Origin: an uncultured Chitinophagaceae bacterium | GTDB lineage: Bacteria > Bacteroidota > Bacteroidia > Chitinophagales > Chitinophagaceae | Assembly: GCA_936908745.1 (NCBI GenBank) | Contig: CAKZFX010000006.1 | Span: forward strand, 39,911-103,910 | Reading direction: 5' to 3' | Length of the DNA: 64,000 nt | Part shown: piece after piece, positions 7,432 through 16,328 of the stretch | How positions within the stretch are numbered: the first letter of the stretch is position 1 | Layout of the letters: each line of letters begins with the position of its first letter | Translations under genes and position numbers: made by a program | The notes under the pieces: model-generated | The model's input: the letters and a program-made list of their open reading frames with translations, nothing else | Databases searched by the model: none | What the model was told of the DNA's origin: nothing

Positions 7432-10400
7432 TTATTGAACGACCACACTTCCTTTTGTCACACGTTTTCCTTTGCTATCCGTCAATACAATATGATAAAC
7501 ACCTGTGCCTTGTTTGCGCAGGTCAACATCCATCAGCTGGTAAGGGCTGTTGATCGTATACGCTTTCCGGAACACATACGCACCTTTTGAATCATAGATG
7601 GTGATAGTGTTGGTGGTTGCACCAACTGTATAATAGGCTACCTGGAATTGTCCTTTGTTCGGGTTAGGATAGATAAACAAACGGGTAGTGGCAGAATCGC
7701 CAATTACCAATGCAGGTGATGTTCCACTACAGCCGCCTGTATTGGTCGCCCGTACTGTATAGCTTCCGATACCTTCCAGGCCAACGTTAAGTGAGGAACC
7801 AGTAGCACCGGTTACAGGATTACCATTCAGGAACCATGTATACGTATTTGTTCCCGATGGAGTAATCGTTCCTGTCAATGTTGTTGTCAGTCCCGGGTAA
7901 AGCTTGGTATAAGGCGCTGCTGCCAGGGTAACAACAGGGCTCGGGCTGACGGTAACAACAGAAGCGGTGGAAGTAGCAGAGCAACCACTTGCATTTCTCA
8001 CCGTGACGCTATAAGAGCCCGATGTGGTGACAGTGATAGCTTGTGTAGTGGCACCATTGCTCCACAGGTACGTAGCGCCTGCCGATGCGGTTAATGTTAC
8101 ATTGCCTCCATCGCAGAAAGCCAATGGTCCGCTGGCTGTGATCGTTGCTGTTGGCAAAGGATTGACCGTAACGGTTGTGGCCGGTGAAGTGCTGCTGCAT
8201 GGCCCTGTAACAACGGTTACACTATAAGAACCGCTTGTTGTAACCGTGATAGATTGTGTGGTAGCGCCATTGTTCCATGAATAAGAATCACCTGCTGTTG
8301 CTGTCAGCACAACACTGCCGCCCTGGCAGAAGCTTACAGGCCCGCTGGCTGTAATGCTGGCTTCACGTACTTGTGTGATCGTAAGTGTAACAGCCGTTCT
8401 TGTCGTGCTTTCACAACCTGATGAATTATCACGGGCCGCTGCATAATAAGTATCTGTGCCCGGACTGTTGATAGAAGGATCCGTTATAACAGATCCGCCG
8501 GAAGTTTCATGATACCACACAACACTCTGACCGGCCGGCACTGTTGCTGTAGCTGTTAAAGTAGGCACCATCTGGCCCGGGCAAACCGTTACAGACTGGT
8601 CGCCTCCGCTGACAGGTGCATTTACAGCGGTGCCGCCAACCGTAATGGCTAACGTGGAAGGACCTGTCTGACAAGTACCGTTACTGGCTGTTACAGTCAT
8701 ATTGCCGCTACTGCTGCCGGGAGGGAAGTTTACATTGATTGAATTACTGCCCTGGCCACTTGTAATAACCGCACCGGGAGGTGTTGTCCATGTATACGAA
8801 GTAGCGCCGGTGACAGGAACAATACTGTACATTAAATTATTTCCAACACCGCAAACATTGGTTTGCCCGGAAATAGTGCCCGGCGTGCCCAGGTTTCCGC
8901 CTGAAGATACATTGACATTGATAGCAACTGCTCTTTCACTGATAGCATTTGTTGTATTATTCTTTGCACGGATCGTAAACCACATGCTGCTGCCGGCCGT
9001 AAGACCAGTTGCTGTATAGGTGGTTCCGGTTACATTAGAAGCTAAGATGTCATATTCAGCACTCGTTGGGTTAAGGCTGTAAATATCATAATGCGTGGCA
9101 TTAGTGGTAGCTGTCCAGTTAAAAATTACTTCACCTGTATTACAGCTTGCATCGGAGCCGGTAAAGTTTGCTACTTTTCCTATAATTGTAAAATTGGCAT
9201 CACTGGCATCAGACAGCGATCCGCTGCTTACCCTGATAAGTGCAGCAGAGGTATTGGCGTTCGGGACTGTCCAGCTTAATCTTGTAGTGCTTGCGGCAAC
9301 AGTGCTGGAAATGGTTGTCCAGTTAGCCCCGTTATCCAGCGAATATTGGACGGTTTGCGTACCGGTAACTCCTGAATTGTCCCATGTGATCACCTCGCTT
9401 TCGGTTGGGCTGAATTTTTCATTGCCGTTCGGGTAAATTACTTCAATATAAGGCTCGTTGATATCCCATGTAAGCGCATACGATTGATCGGCACCACTTG
9501 TGATAGCTTCCCCATTGACACGAAGGGTGTAAGTACCTGCAGGCGGGTTTAAAACGGTTACCTGCTCAATGTTGCTATAATTATCATCTCCCGTAGTGGC
9601 AGCTGCGGAAGGATTAACAGGGTCTAATATCCATGGCATATATGTGTTTGCTCCTTGGGTTACCCGCAGGTCCAGGTTGTTTACAAGGGCTGTAGCTGAA
9701 TTGGCTGCTGCTGCAGGATCGTTCCAAGTAAGCATTACCCTGAGCCTCGAAGCGCCGGCAGGTATGGTTATAGTTACATCATTGGCCCCACCCGTCGCTA
9801 CCTTATCCAGCAAATACCTGTTCGTTTCTAAGATTTTTACAGCAGCGAGAGCATTGATCCTTCCAAACCCAAACCTGTAATCAGGGCCTGTATTACCGAG
9901 GTCATGTGCTGTATTGCAGGCAATATTTTTTATGAGCGTCGAAGGTGGAAGCGCATCGGCGTTTAATTGCTTGTATCGTTGTGCCAATAAAGCCACTGTT
10001 CCCGTAATGCCCGGGGTGGACATAGATGTGCCGGAGATTGTATTATAAGTGTTCAGGGGCGTATACGTTGAAAATACGCTGCTTCCCATTGCAACAATTT
10101 CTGGTTTTACTCTTCCGTCATGCACAGGTCCGCAACTGCTGCTTGAGGATAAAGTTTCGCTGCTTGTTATATTGCCTACAACAATATTATTTTTGGCAGC
10201 TTTACCAGCCCCGGTAATAGTACCCCAACCACCTGTACAGGAAGATTGACTATTGCCTGAAGAATGGCAGTGAAGATGATAGGAGAAATTGTTCAGGTTA
10301 ATGTCTGTATTTCTTGCTCTTAAAGAATAGCTTGCAGAAGCCCCGCTCAGCCCGCATTGCACCCCAAGACCATCATGATAGGAATGATTACTTGAAATAA

Positions 10401-11352
10401 GTGTATTGTCCGGGACGGCTGTGGCCATTGCAACCTGCACATCTTCGGAAGTGCTATAAGAATAGATAGTAGCTTTGGGTGCCATGCCTCTTGCCTTTGG
10501 ATCTATTATTCCCCCGCCACCCACTGTTCCTGAAACATGGGTGCCGTGGCTACCGGCACTGCCGCTGCTTACATTAATAAGACGGCCGGGAGAAAAATCA
10601 AGGTGCTGGCTGGCGATTTGGTCCCATACCCCGATTTTCATTCCTTCTCCTTTCAGGTTCCTGAAACCATCATTTAAAATATTTACTCTATGCAAAGTTC
10701 TGCCGGGCAAATTTTCGGGAACATTCGGAGGTGCTATAAATTCTGCCCACTGAACAAAGGGAAGGGAAGGTATTTCGGCTATTTTGTTTTGAGGAACTTG
10801 TATTGTAAACATCCTGAATGAAGGAATATCTGCAATAATCGTTGCGCCGAGAGCAGCGAGGGAGGGGCGTATGATATCAGCTTTTATTGTTTCATACACG
10901 ACAATATCAACTTCGGCATAACCTCCTGTTTTTATTGCATAGGCGGGTGCTTTGTTTGACAAAATTTCCGGCACCGTCTTTTGTGTGTTATTCAACTGGA
11001 AAACGCTCCGGATATTGTTGTTTTTAAAAGTGGCCATATTGACCCCTGCATCCACGGCTGCGGTATATGCATAGCCTGGCAGGTAATCAATTAATGTAAT
11101 ACCTGCTGTCTTCAATTGATCTTTTGCTGATTGGGAAGGGAGCTCTGTAAATTGAATAACAACATAATACTTATTGTTAAACAGGCTTTTTGTAAAAACA
11201 TCCGCGTTCTTTGCTACGGTTGCAGCATTTTTTTCGGGAATAAATTTTCCTGACTTTAATTGTATTGTGTAGTCAGGAGTTGTTTGTGCAAACGCAATAG
11301 CCGGCAGCAATAGTAATAGCAACGAAGCCGCCCTTTTCATTGTTGTTTTCAT
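7432..11352 (-). CDS. secreted subtilisin-like serine protease with C-terminal type IX secretion sorting domain
   Basis: 1306 residues. A signal peptide (LLLLLLPAIAFAQ) precedes a propeptide-like region. The S8 catalytic domain spans about 235-510, with Asp D244 (IGVWDQ), His H269 (SHGTHVSGTVGG), oxyanion Asn near 367 (SSGNS) and Ser S443 (GTSMSTPG). A jelly-roll P-like domain (about 520-640), a fibronectin-III-like domain (about 735-820) and repeated Ig/PKD-like domains follow; two of these are near copies with ASGP, FCxGGxVxLTA and SGSYSVTV. The last 80 residues (LFIYPNPNKGQF ... GVYHIVLTDSKGKRV) are a T9SS type A sorting domain, so the enzyme is exported across the outer membrane and probably anchored or released. 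Next to hydroxyproline catabolism it could feed on collagen-like protein (inference). Confidence 0.94.
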   Translation of the reverse strand: MKTTMKRAASLLLLLLPAIAFAQTTPDYTIQLKSGKFIPEKNAATVAKNADVFTKSLFNNKYYVVIQFTELPSQSAKDQLKTAGITLIDYLPGYAYTAAVDAGVNMATFKNNNIRSVFQLNNTQKTVPEILSNKAPAYAIKTGGYAEVDIVVYETIKADIIRPSLAALGATIIADIPSFRMFTIQVPQNKIAEIPSLPFVQWAEFIAPPNVPENLPGRTLHRVNILNDGFRNLKGEGMKIGVWDQIASQHLDFSPGRLINVSSGSAGSHGTHVSGTVGGGGIIDPKARGMAPKATIYSYSTSEDVQVAMATAVPDNTLISSNHSYHDGLGVQCGLSGASASYSLRARNTDINLNNFSYHLHCHSSGNSQSSCTGGWGTITGAGKAAKNNIVVGNITSSETLSSSSSCGPVHDGRVKPEIVAMGSSVFSTYTPLNTYNTISGTSMSTPGITGTVALLAQRYKQLNADALPPSTLIKNIACNTAHDLGNTGPDYRFGFGRINALAAVKILETNRYLLDKVATGGANDVTITIPAGASRLRVMLTWNDPAAAANSATALVNNLDLRVTQGANTYMPWILDPVNPSAAATTGDDNYSNIEQVTVLNPPAGTYTLRVNGEAITSGADQSYALTWDINEPYIEVIYPNGNEKFSPTESEVITWDNSGVTGTQTVQYSLDNGANWTTISSTVAASTTRLSWTVPNANTSAALIRVSSGSLSDASDANFTIIGKVANFTGSDASCNTGEVIFNWTATTNATHYDIYSLNPTSAEYDILASNVTGTTYTATGLTAGSSMWFTIRAKNNTTNAISERAVAINVNVSSGGNLGTPGTISGQTNVCGVGNNLMYSIVPVTGATSYTWTTPPGAVITSGQGSNSINVNFPPGSSSGNMTVTASNGTCQTGPSTLAITVGGTAVNAPVSGGDQSVTVCPGQMVPTLTATATVPAGQSVVWYHETSGGSVITDPSINSPGTDTYYAAARDNSSGCESTTRTAVTLTITQVREASITASGPVSFCQGGSVVLTATAGDSYSWNNGATTQSITVTTSGSYSVTVVTGPCSSTSPATTVTVNPLPTATITASGPLAFCDGGNVTLTASAGATYLWSNGATTQAITVTTSGSYSVTVRNASGCSATSTASVVTVSPSPVVTLAAAPYTKLYPGLTTTLTGTITPSGTNTYTWFLNGNPVTGATGSSLNVGLEGIGSYTVRATNTGGCSGTSPALVIGDSATTRLFIYPNPNKGQFQVAYYTVGATTNTITIYDSKGAYVFRKAYTINSPYQLMDVDLRKQGTGVYHIVLTDSKGKRVTKGSVVVQ

Positions 11353-11645
11353 ACAGTTTTTGGTTTTGGGTTAGCACCACTGGCTATATGAAGCTGCCAG
11401 TAAATGCATTTTTAAATAAGCATTTCAGGAAACCGTCATGAAAAAAGGCAAATAATAAGCTGTTTGAAGAAGCCGTACAGTGGGTAAATAGTAACCGGCC
11501 AAAAGGAGGTGGAACTTTCCCAGATGAGCCTAAAATTAAACCAAACATTTGACATATTGTCAACCACAAAAAATTTTCTGCAATCGGTTTACTGATCCCG
11601 GTAAACCTGAATGAGTTATCTTTAAAGCAACCTAAAAAAATACCA

Positions 11646-12539
11646 ATGGCATTTGAATGGAAAGGCGTTTTTCCGGCTATTACAACCAAATTCACAGCAA
11701 ACGATCAACTCGATCTTCCTTTATTTGAAAAAAACCTGCAAGCCCAGTTTGCAGCCGGTGTCGAAGGCATTATACTCGGCGGTACGCTGGGTGAAGCCAG
11801 TGTATTGACAACTGAAGAAAAAGAAACACTGGTAAAATTTACCGTGGAAAGAAGCGGTGACAAACCTGTTATCATCAATATTGCCGAAGGCAGCACCAAA
11901 GAAGCATTACAACAGGCTGCCTATGCCAAGCAATGGGGCGCTAAAGGATTGATGATATTGCCACCGATGCGCTACAAAGCCGATCATCGTGAAGTGGTAA
12001 CCTACTTTAAGACAATTGCCGGCAATACAGATCTGCCGGTTATGATCTATAATAACCCCGTTGATTATAAGATAGACGTAACACCGGATATGTTTGATGA
12101 TTTGCAAAGCTGTAAAAACATTACGGCGATTAAAGAATCAACAAGAGATGTAACGAATATCACACGCCTGAAAAACCGCTTTGGCGACCGCTATAAAATT
12201 CTCTGCGGTGTTGATACATTGGCGATGGAAGAATTATTATTAGGCGCTGATGGACTTGTAGCTGGTTTGGTTTGTGCCTTTCCGAAGGAAACAGTTGTGT
12301 TATATAATTGGGTAAAAGAAGGAAGGATTGCAGATGCCACTAAATTATACCGCTGGTTTATGCCATTACTGGAACTGGACATTCATCCCAAATTGGTTCA
12401 GTATATCAAACTGGCCGAAACGCAGGTGGGAATCGGCAGTGAATATGTGCGTCCGCCAAGATTAACGCTGACGGGTGAAGAAAGGGAACGGATTTTGAAA
12501 GTGATCAACGATGGCATTGCGGCAAGACCACAATTATAA
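11646..12539 (+). CDS. DapA-family deaminase/aldolase, likely 1-pyrroline-4-hydroxy-2-carboxylate deaminase
   Basis: 297 residues of the dihydrodipicolinate synthase (N-acetylneuraminate lyase) superfamily TIM barrel. The Schiff-base lysine is K163 (ITAIKEST), the catalytic Tyr is Y135 (MIYNNPVD), and the GGTLGEASVLT loop lies at about 45-55. True DapA makes lysine, but this gene is followed 26 bases later by an aldehyde dehydrogenase. The window also has a hydroxyproline epimerase and an FAD oxidase. That set matches hydroxyproline breakdown, in which this family deaminates pyrroline-4-hydroxy-2-carboxylate to alpha-ketoglutarate semialdehyde. The family is certain and the substrate is inferred. 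A near -7 element, TATCTTTA, is at 11617-11624. Confidence 0.85.
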   Translation: MAFEWKGVFPAITTKFTANDQLDLPLFEKNLQAQFAAGVEGIILGGTLGEASVLTTEEKETLVKFTVERSGDKPVIINIAEGSTKEALQQAAYAKQWGAKGLMILPPMRYKADHREVVTYFKTIAGNTDLPVMIYNNPVDYKIDVTPDMFDDLQSCKNITAIKESTRDVTNITRLKNRFGDRYKILCGVDTLAMEELLLGADGLVAGLVCAFPKETVVLYNWVKEGRIADATKLYRWFMPLLELDIHPKLVQYIKLAETQVGIGSEYVRPPRLTLTGEERERILKVINDGIAARPQL

Positions 12540-12565
12540 TTTTCAACTAATAAAAAAGATAAGGA

Positions 12566-14059
12566 ATGTTCAACGATGCGACCGTAGAAGAGATAGACAG
12601 TGTTATGCAACAGGCATGGAAAGCATTTCATGCATATAGAAAAACCTCTTTAAAGCAACGTGCCGGTTTTATGCGGGCCATTGCCAGCCAAATAGAAGCC
12701 CTGGGTGATGAGTTATTAACCGTTTCCGCTTCGGAAACAAACCTGCCCGAAGCAAGACTGCGCAATGAACGGGCAAGAACGATGTATCAACTGACCTCCT
12801 ATGCGGATGCCTGCGAAAAAGGGGAGTGGATGGACATTCGTATTGATACAGCAATCGCAGATAAAAATCCTCCAAAGCCTGATATCCGTAAAATGTTGGT
12901 GCCGCTGGGGCCGGTGGTTGTATTTGGCGCAGCCAACTTTCCATTTGCCTATTCAACAGCCGGTGGCGATACAGCTACGGCGCTGGCAGCGGGTTGCCCG
13001 GTGATTGTAAAAGCACATCCTGCCCATGCCCAAACAAGTGAACTGGTGGCAAGTGCTATTTTAAAAGCAGCCGCTGACTCCTATATGCCGACAGGTGTTT
13101 TCACACACGTACATGGTGCTTCTTTTGAAACCGGGAAAGCATTGATAGAACACCCGTATACAAAAGCGGTTGGCTTTACAGGTTCTTTTGCAGGCGGTAA
13201 ACAATTATTTGACTGGGCCAACCAGCGCAAAGAACCTATTCCTGTGTTTGCAGAAATGAGCAGCATTAACCCTGTTTTCTTACTGCCGGAAAAAATGAAA
13301 AGCGAAGCGGCGGCCGTTGCAAAAAACTATGCAGGCTCGGTTACCTTAGGCGTGGGACAATTTTGTACCAATCCCGGTTTGATTATCGGCATTGACAACA
13401 GCGACCTGCAAACCTTTCTCAGCATATTGGGCGAAGAGATCAGAAAAACAGCTCCCGGCACCATGCTCAACCCGGGTATCTTTAAAAACTATGTAGAAAA
13501 AAGAGCGAATACGATTTCACAACAGGATGTGGAAACAGTAGCGGTAGCAGAAACAGAACCACAATTGAACCAGGGTGCGCCGACCATTGTTTCAGCAACA
13601 GCAGAAGCATTTATCAATAACCCGATCCTGCACCAGGAAGTATTCGGGCCTTTCTCTTTAATAGTGAAATGCAAAGACATGAACGAAATGCTGAACGTTG
13701 CTAAACATATCGAAGGACAATTGACAGCCACTTTAATGGCGACAGTGGATGATGTAAAAAATAACGAGGAGCTGGTAGAGACCGTTAAAAATATTTGCGG
13801 ACGTTTTATTCTCAATGGCGTACCGACAGGCGTGGAAGTTTGTTTGAGTATGCAACATGGCGGGCCTTTCCCGGCAACGACGGATTCCCGGTTTACCAGC
13901 GTGGGCGCAGACGGGATCAAACGTTTTGCAAGACCTGTAGCTTTCCAGAATTGGGACAATGAATTGTTGCCCGATGAACTGAAAAATGAAAATCCATCAG
14001 GCATCTGGAGAACGGTGAACAATGAACTCAGTCGGGAGTCGTTAGTCAGGAGTCAATAG
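12566..14059 (+). CDS. aldehyde dehydrogenase, likely alpha-ketoglutarate semialdehyde (2,5-dioxovalerate) dehydrogenase
   Basis: 497 residues of the NAD(P)-dependent aldehyde dehydrogenase superfamily. The general base is about E230 (VFAEMSSINP) and the nucleophile about C267 (GQFCTNPG); the glycine-rich cofactor loop is GFTGSFAGGKQLF. The sequence style (GAANFPFAYSTAGGDTA, HGGPFPATTDSRFTSVG) is that of 2,5-dioxovalerate dehydrogenases, which oxidise ketoglutarate semialdehyde to 2-oxoglutarate. It forms a two-gene operon with the deaminase. The last ten residues (SRESLVRSQ) are encoded by a period-7 AGTCNNN repeat which also supplies the TAG stop, so the C-terminus is probably an extension created by repeat insertion. 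Confidence 0.88.
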   Translation: MFNDATVEEIDSVMQQAWKAFHAYRKTSLKQRAGFMRAIASQIEALGDELLTVSASETNLPEARLRNERARTMYQLTSYADACEKGEWMDIRIDTAIADKNPPKPDIRKMLVPLGPVVVFGAANFPFAYSTAGGDTATALAAGCPVIVKAHPAHAQTSELVASAILKAAADSYMPTGVFTHVHGASFETGKALIEHPYTKAVGFTGSFAGGKQLFDWANQRKEPIPVFAEMSSINPVFLLPEKMKSEAAAVAKNYAGSVTLGVGQFCTNPGLIIGIDNSDLQTFLSILGEEIRKTAPGTMLNPGIFKNYVEKRANTISQQDVETVAVAETEPQLNQGAPTIVSATAEAFINNPILHQEVFGPFSLIVKCKDMNEMLNVAKHIEGQLTATLMATVDDVKNNEELVETVKNICGRFILNGVPTGVEVCLSMQHGGPFPATTDSRFTSVGADGIKRFARPVAFQNWDNELLPDELKNENPSGIWRTVNNELSRESLVRSQ

Positions 14060-14164
14060 TCAGGAGTCAAGAGTCGATAGTCTTGAGTCTTTAGTAAAGA
14101 ATCAGTATTATAAAAATGATATTGCTTTAAGATACTCCCGGCTCCAGACTATCGACTCCCGACT
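14030..14164. repeat. period-7 AGTCNNN tandem repeat forming a large inverted repeat at the aldehyde dehydrogenase 3' end
   Basis: From 14030 to 14095 the sequence is nine consecutive heptads beginning AGTC (AGTCGGG, AGTCGTT, AGTCAGG and so on). From about 14134 to 14164 the same family occurs inverted. The outer arms, 14030-14047 and 14147-14164, pair over 18 bases with one mismatch, so the transcript can form a long hairpin followed by TTTT. The gene stop codon lies inside the left arm. Confidence 0.85.
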
Positions 14165-14252
14165 TTTACGATTTTAACAAAGAAAGACGCCTGACTTTTA
14201 TCAGTTTCTCCTCTATTTATTTACCGTACATTCGCGGCCTTAATTAAGAAGC

Positions 14253-14831
14253 ATGAAGCAGGAAGAACTATTGGTCCAACGCAGCGGCAACAAATGTGAA
14301 CTTTGTGAAGCCACCGGCAAACTAAACGTATATGAAATACCACCCGCCACCGGCAATATGGAAGATGCGGTGCTGGTTTGCGATAAATGCCTTGCACAGA
14401 TTGAGAAAAAAGAAGAATTGGATGCCACGCATTGGCAATGCCTTTCCACCAGCATGTGGAGTGAAGCGATTCCTGTAAAAGTGATGAGCTGGCGTATGCT
14501 CAATCGCCTGCGCAATGAAAGCTGGGCGGCTGACAACTTAGACATGCTCTATCTCGAAGAAAAAGACCTGGAGTGGGCAAAAGCCAGCGGCGATCATGAA
14601 AACGATGGCAGTGTTGACCTGCACAAAGACTGTTACGGCGCAGTGTTGCAAAATGGCGATAACGTAGTGCTGACAAAATCGCTGGATGTAAAAGGATCAA
14701 CCGTAAATGCAAAAGTGGGAACGGTGGTGCGCAACATACGTCTCGTAGCTGATAATACGGAACAAATAGAAGGTCGTATCGAAGGACAACAGATCGTGAT
14801 CCTTACCAAATACTTACGGAAGCAAGCGTAG
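14253..14831 (+). CDS. PhnA/YjdM domain protein
   Basis: 192 residues. The N-terminal part has a zinc-ribbon-like cysteine set (KCELCEAT and VCDKCLAQ). The C-terminal part has the PhnA fold signature (LHKDCYGAVLQNGDNVVLTKSLDVKGS, seen in pieces, with GTVVRNIRLV and IEGQQIVILTKYLRK). The family was once linked to alkylphosphonate use because of its location in E. coli, but its biochemical role is not settled. The protein is longer than minimal PhnA (about 110) because of a helical insertion at about 60-115. It stands alone between two repeat regions. An imperfect -7 element TACATTCG is seen about 20 bases upstream of the start. Confidence 0.85.
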   Translation: MKQEELLVQRSGNKCELCEATGKLNVYEIPPATGNMEDAVLVCDKCLAQIEKKEELDATHWQCLSTSMWSEAIPVKVMSWRMLNRLRNESWAADNLDMLYLEEKDLEWAKASGDHENDGSVDLHKDCYGAVLQNGDNVVLTKSLDVKGSTVNAKVGTVVRNIRLVADNTEQIEGRIEGQQIVILTKYLRKQA

Positions 14832-15075
14832 GAGAACCACAGAGAACATTTCCCACAAACCTGCCTGTCGGCAGACAGGGCCACTAAGAAGCACAAAGAA
14901 ACTTAGCGTCTTTCCGTCTTAGCGGTTAAATCTTTCTCTGCGAAACTCTGCATCTCATGTTCTCTGCGGTAAAAAAAAGTATTTCCCAAAAATCACTAAG
15001 AAACACAAAGAAATCTGGCCTTTCAGCAAAAAACTCTGTGCATCTCTCTTTCTCCGTGCTTCTCTGTGGGCTATA
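14832..15075. repeat. dispersed CACAAAG/CTTTGTG-type intergenic repeat
   Basis: The gap holds words shared with other gaps in the window: ACCACAGAGAACA, CACTAAGAAGCACAAAGAA, GTCTTAGCGGTTAAATCT, TGCGAAACTCTGCATCTC and TCTCTGCGGTAAAAA. A nested near-palindrome CCTGCCTGTCGGCAGACAGG lies at about 14862-14881. Frames across it are spurious. Confidence 0.8.
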
Positions 15076-15082
15076 TTGTATT

Positions 15083-15514
15083 TTACTTCTTATGATAATT
15101 CACCATCCACTGCAATCCAAACTTATCTGTCAATGAACCCCAATAATCGCCCCAGAACATATCCGTCATTGGCATCGTAATTTGCCCGCCTGCTGATAAA
15201 CCCGCAAAAATCCGATCGGCTTCTTCACGGCTGTCAGGATGAACAGAGATACTGAAATTATTTCCCATATTCAGTTTGTGTCCCATCGCTTCCAGCGCAT
15301 CCGTACCCATTAAATAATCATTGCCAATTGGCAGGCATACATGCATGATGCCGTTTAGCTCGGCTTCGCTCAGGTTCTCTCTGCCGGGTAATCCTTCCAC
15401 GTCTTTAAAACGGGTGATGTTGCCCAGGAATTCACCGCCAAAAACGGATTGATAAAAACGAAAGGCTTCTTCAGTGTTGCCCTGGAAATTGACGTAGGCA
15501 TTCAGCTTGATCAT
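15083..15514 (-). CDS. VOC-family (PhnB/glyoxalase-like) protein
   Basis: 143 residues with the PhnB-type vicinal-oxygen-chelate fold: LNAYVNFQGNTEEAFRFY at the start, FGGEF and ISVHPDSREEADRIF in the middle, and MFWGDYWGSLTDKFGLQW at the end. Members are small dimeric proteins in the cytoplasm, often annotated as 3-demethylubiquinone methyltransferase-like, but most are uncharacterised. The metal-ligand pattern is not obviously that of active glyoxalase I. Monocistronic; upstream there is CAAATATC, a near match to the inverted -7 element, at about 15556. Confidence 0.88.
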   Translation of the reverse strand: MIKLNAYVNFQGNTEEAFRFYQSVFGGEFLGNITRFKDVEGLPGRENLSEAELNGIMHVCLPIGNDYLMGTDALEAMGHKLNMGNNFSISVHPDSREEADRIFAGLSAGGQITMPMTDMFWGDYWGSLTDKFGLQWMVNYHKK

Positions 15515-15638
15515 ATAATTTGTTTTAGAGTTTGTGTTTGAACGATTGACAGCACAAATATCAGTGGTTTATCGAAACACAAGATAGTTTTTCAGGCCAG
15601 TTTAGCGGGTTGATTGCGACAGGCGATAACTTCGCTGG

Positions 15639-16328
15639 ATGGCACACCTGTTGGACAATATGATCTGGAATGCGATCACTACCGGCAATACGGGCATCGC
15701 AACCGTGGATGGCGATGTTGGTTTTTATCATCCCGATATTGCACCCTTTGCGGGCATGAAAGAAGTAAATAAAACCAATTTGGATAAACTGTATTCGTTG
15801 TTGCCGGCAGGACGAAAAATGGCAATCTCTTACTTTGATAACATTGACCTTGACAAAAGCAAATGGGAAACGCTGGCTAATATGCACTGCTGCCAGATGG
15901 TATATGAAAACCCGGTTGATTCATTTGTTACAGAACAAACCCCATTGGTGCAACGGTTAACGGACGAGCATATACCACAAATGCTGGAACTGACAAGACT
16001 GACCAAGCCGGGACCCTTTTACGAACGCACTATTTTGTTTGGCAACTACTTTGGCGTATTCGATGGCGACAAACTTGTAGCTATGACAGGTCAACGGATG
16101 CATCCAATCCCATATTTAGAAGTAAGCGCTGTTTGTACGCATCCTGGCTATCGTGGCAAAGGATATGCGAAGGCAATTCTATTGCAGGTGATGAAACTGA
16201 TCTTGGAACAATCATTCACACCGTTTCTTCATGTGTTAAGCAGCAATGAAACAGCTATTAAACTGTACGAATCCGTTGGCTTAACTATACGGACGAAATT
16301 GTATATTGATATGCTGAGGAGGCTTTAA
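15639..16328 (+). CDS. GNAT family N-acetyltransferase
   Basis: 229 residues. The C-terminal half is a GNAT (FR47-like) domain: LEVSAVCTHPGYRGKGYAKAIL is the acetyl-CoA pyrophosphate loop, and FLHVLSSNETAIKLYESVGL is the closing segment. The N-terminal 90 residues (MAHLLDNMIWNAITTGNTG) are a degenerate partner domain, commonly found in two-domain GNAT proteins of Bacteroidota. The substrate is unknown. Its stop overlaps by 4 bases the stop of the convergent sterol-desaturase-like gene. Confidence 0.88.
   Translation: MAHLLDNMIWNAITTGNTGIATVDGDVGFYHPDIAPFAGMKEVNKTNLDKLYSLLPAGRKMAISYFDNIDLDKSKWETLANMHCCQMVYENPVDSFVTEQTPLVQRLTDEHIPQMLELTRLTKPGPFYERTILFGNYFGVFDGDKLVAMTGQRMHPIPYLEVSAVCTHPGYRGKGYAKAILLQVMKLILEQSFTPFLHVLSSNETAIKLYESVGLTIRTKLYIDMLRRL

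Noticed and set aside
8702..9019. Long frames opposite the subtilase gene
   Set aside because: They are antisense shadows of a repetitive, codon-biased gene and lack family features.
11646..12539. DapA role in lysine synthesis
   Set aside because: Context is catabolic (ALDH, epimerase, FAD oxidase) and not next to any lysine genes; family alone does not decide.
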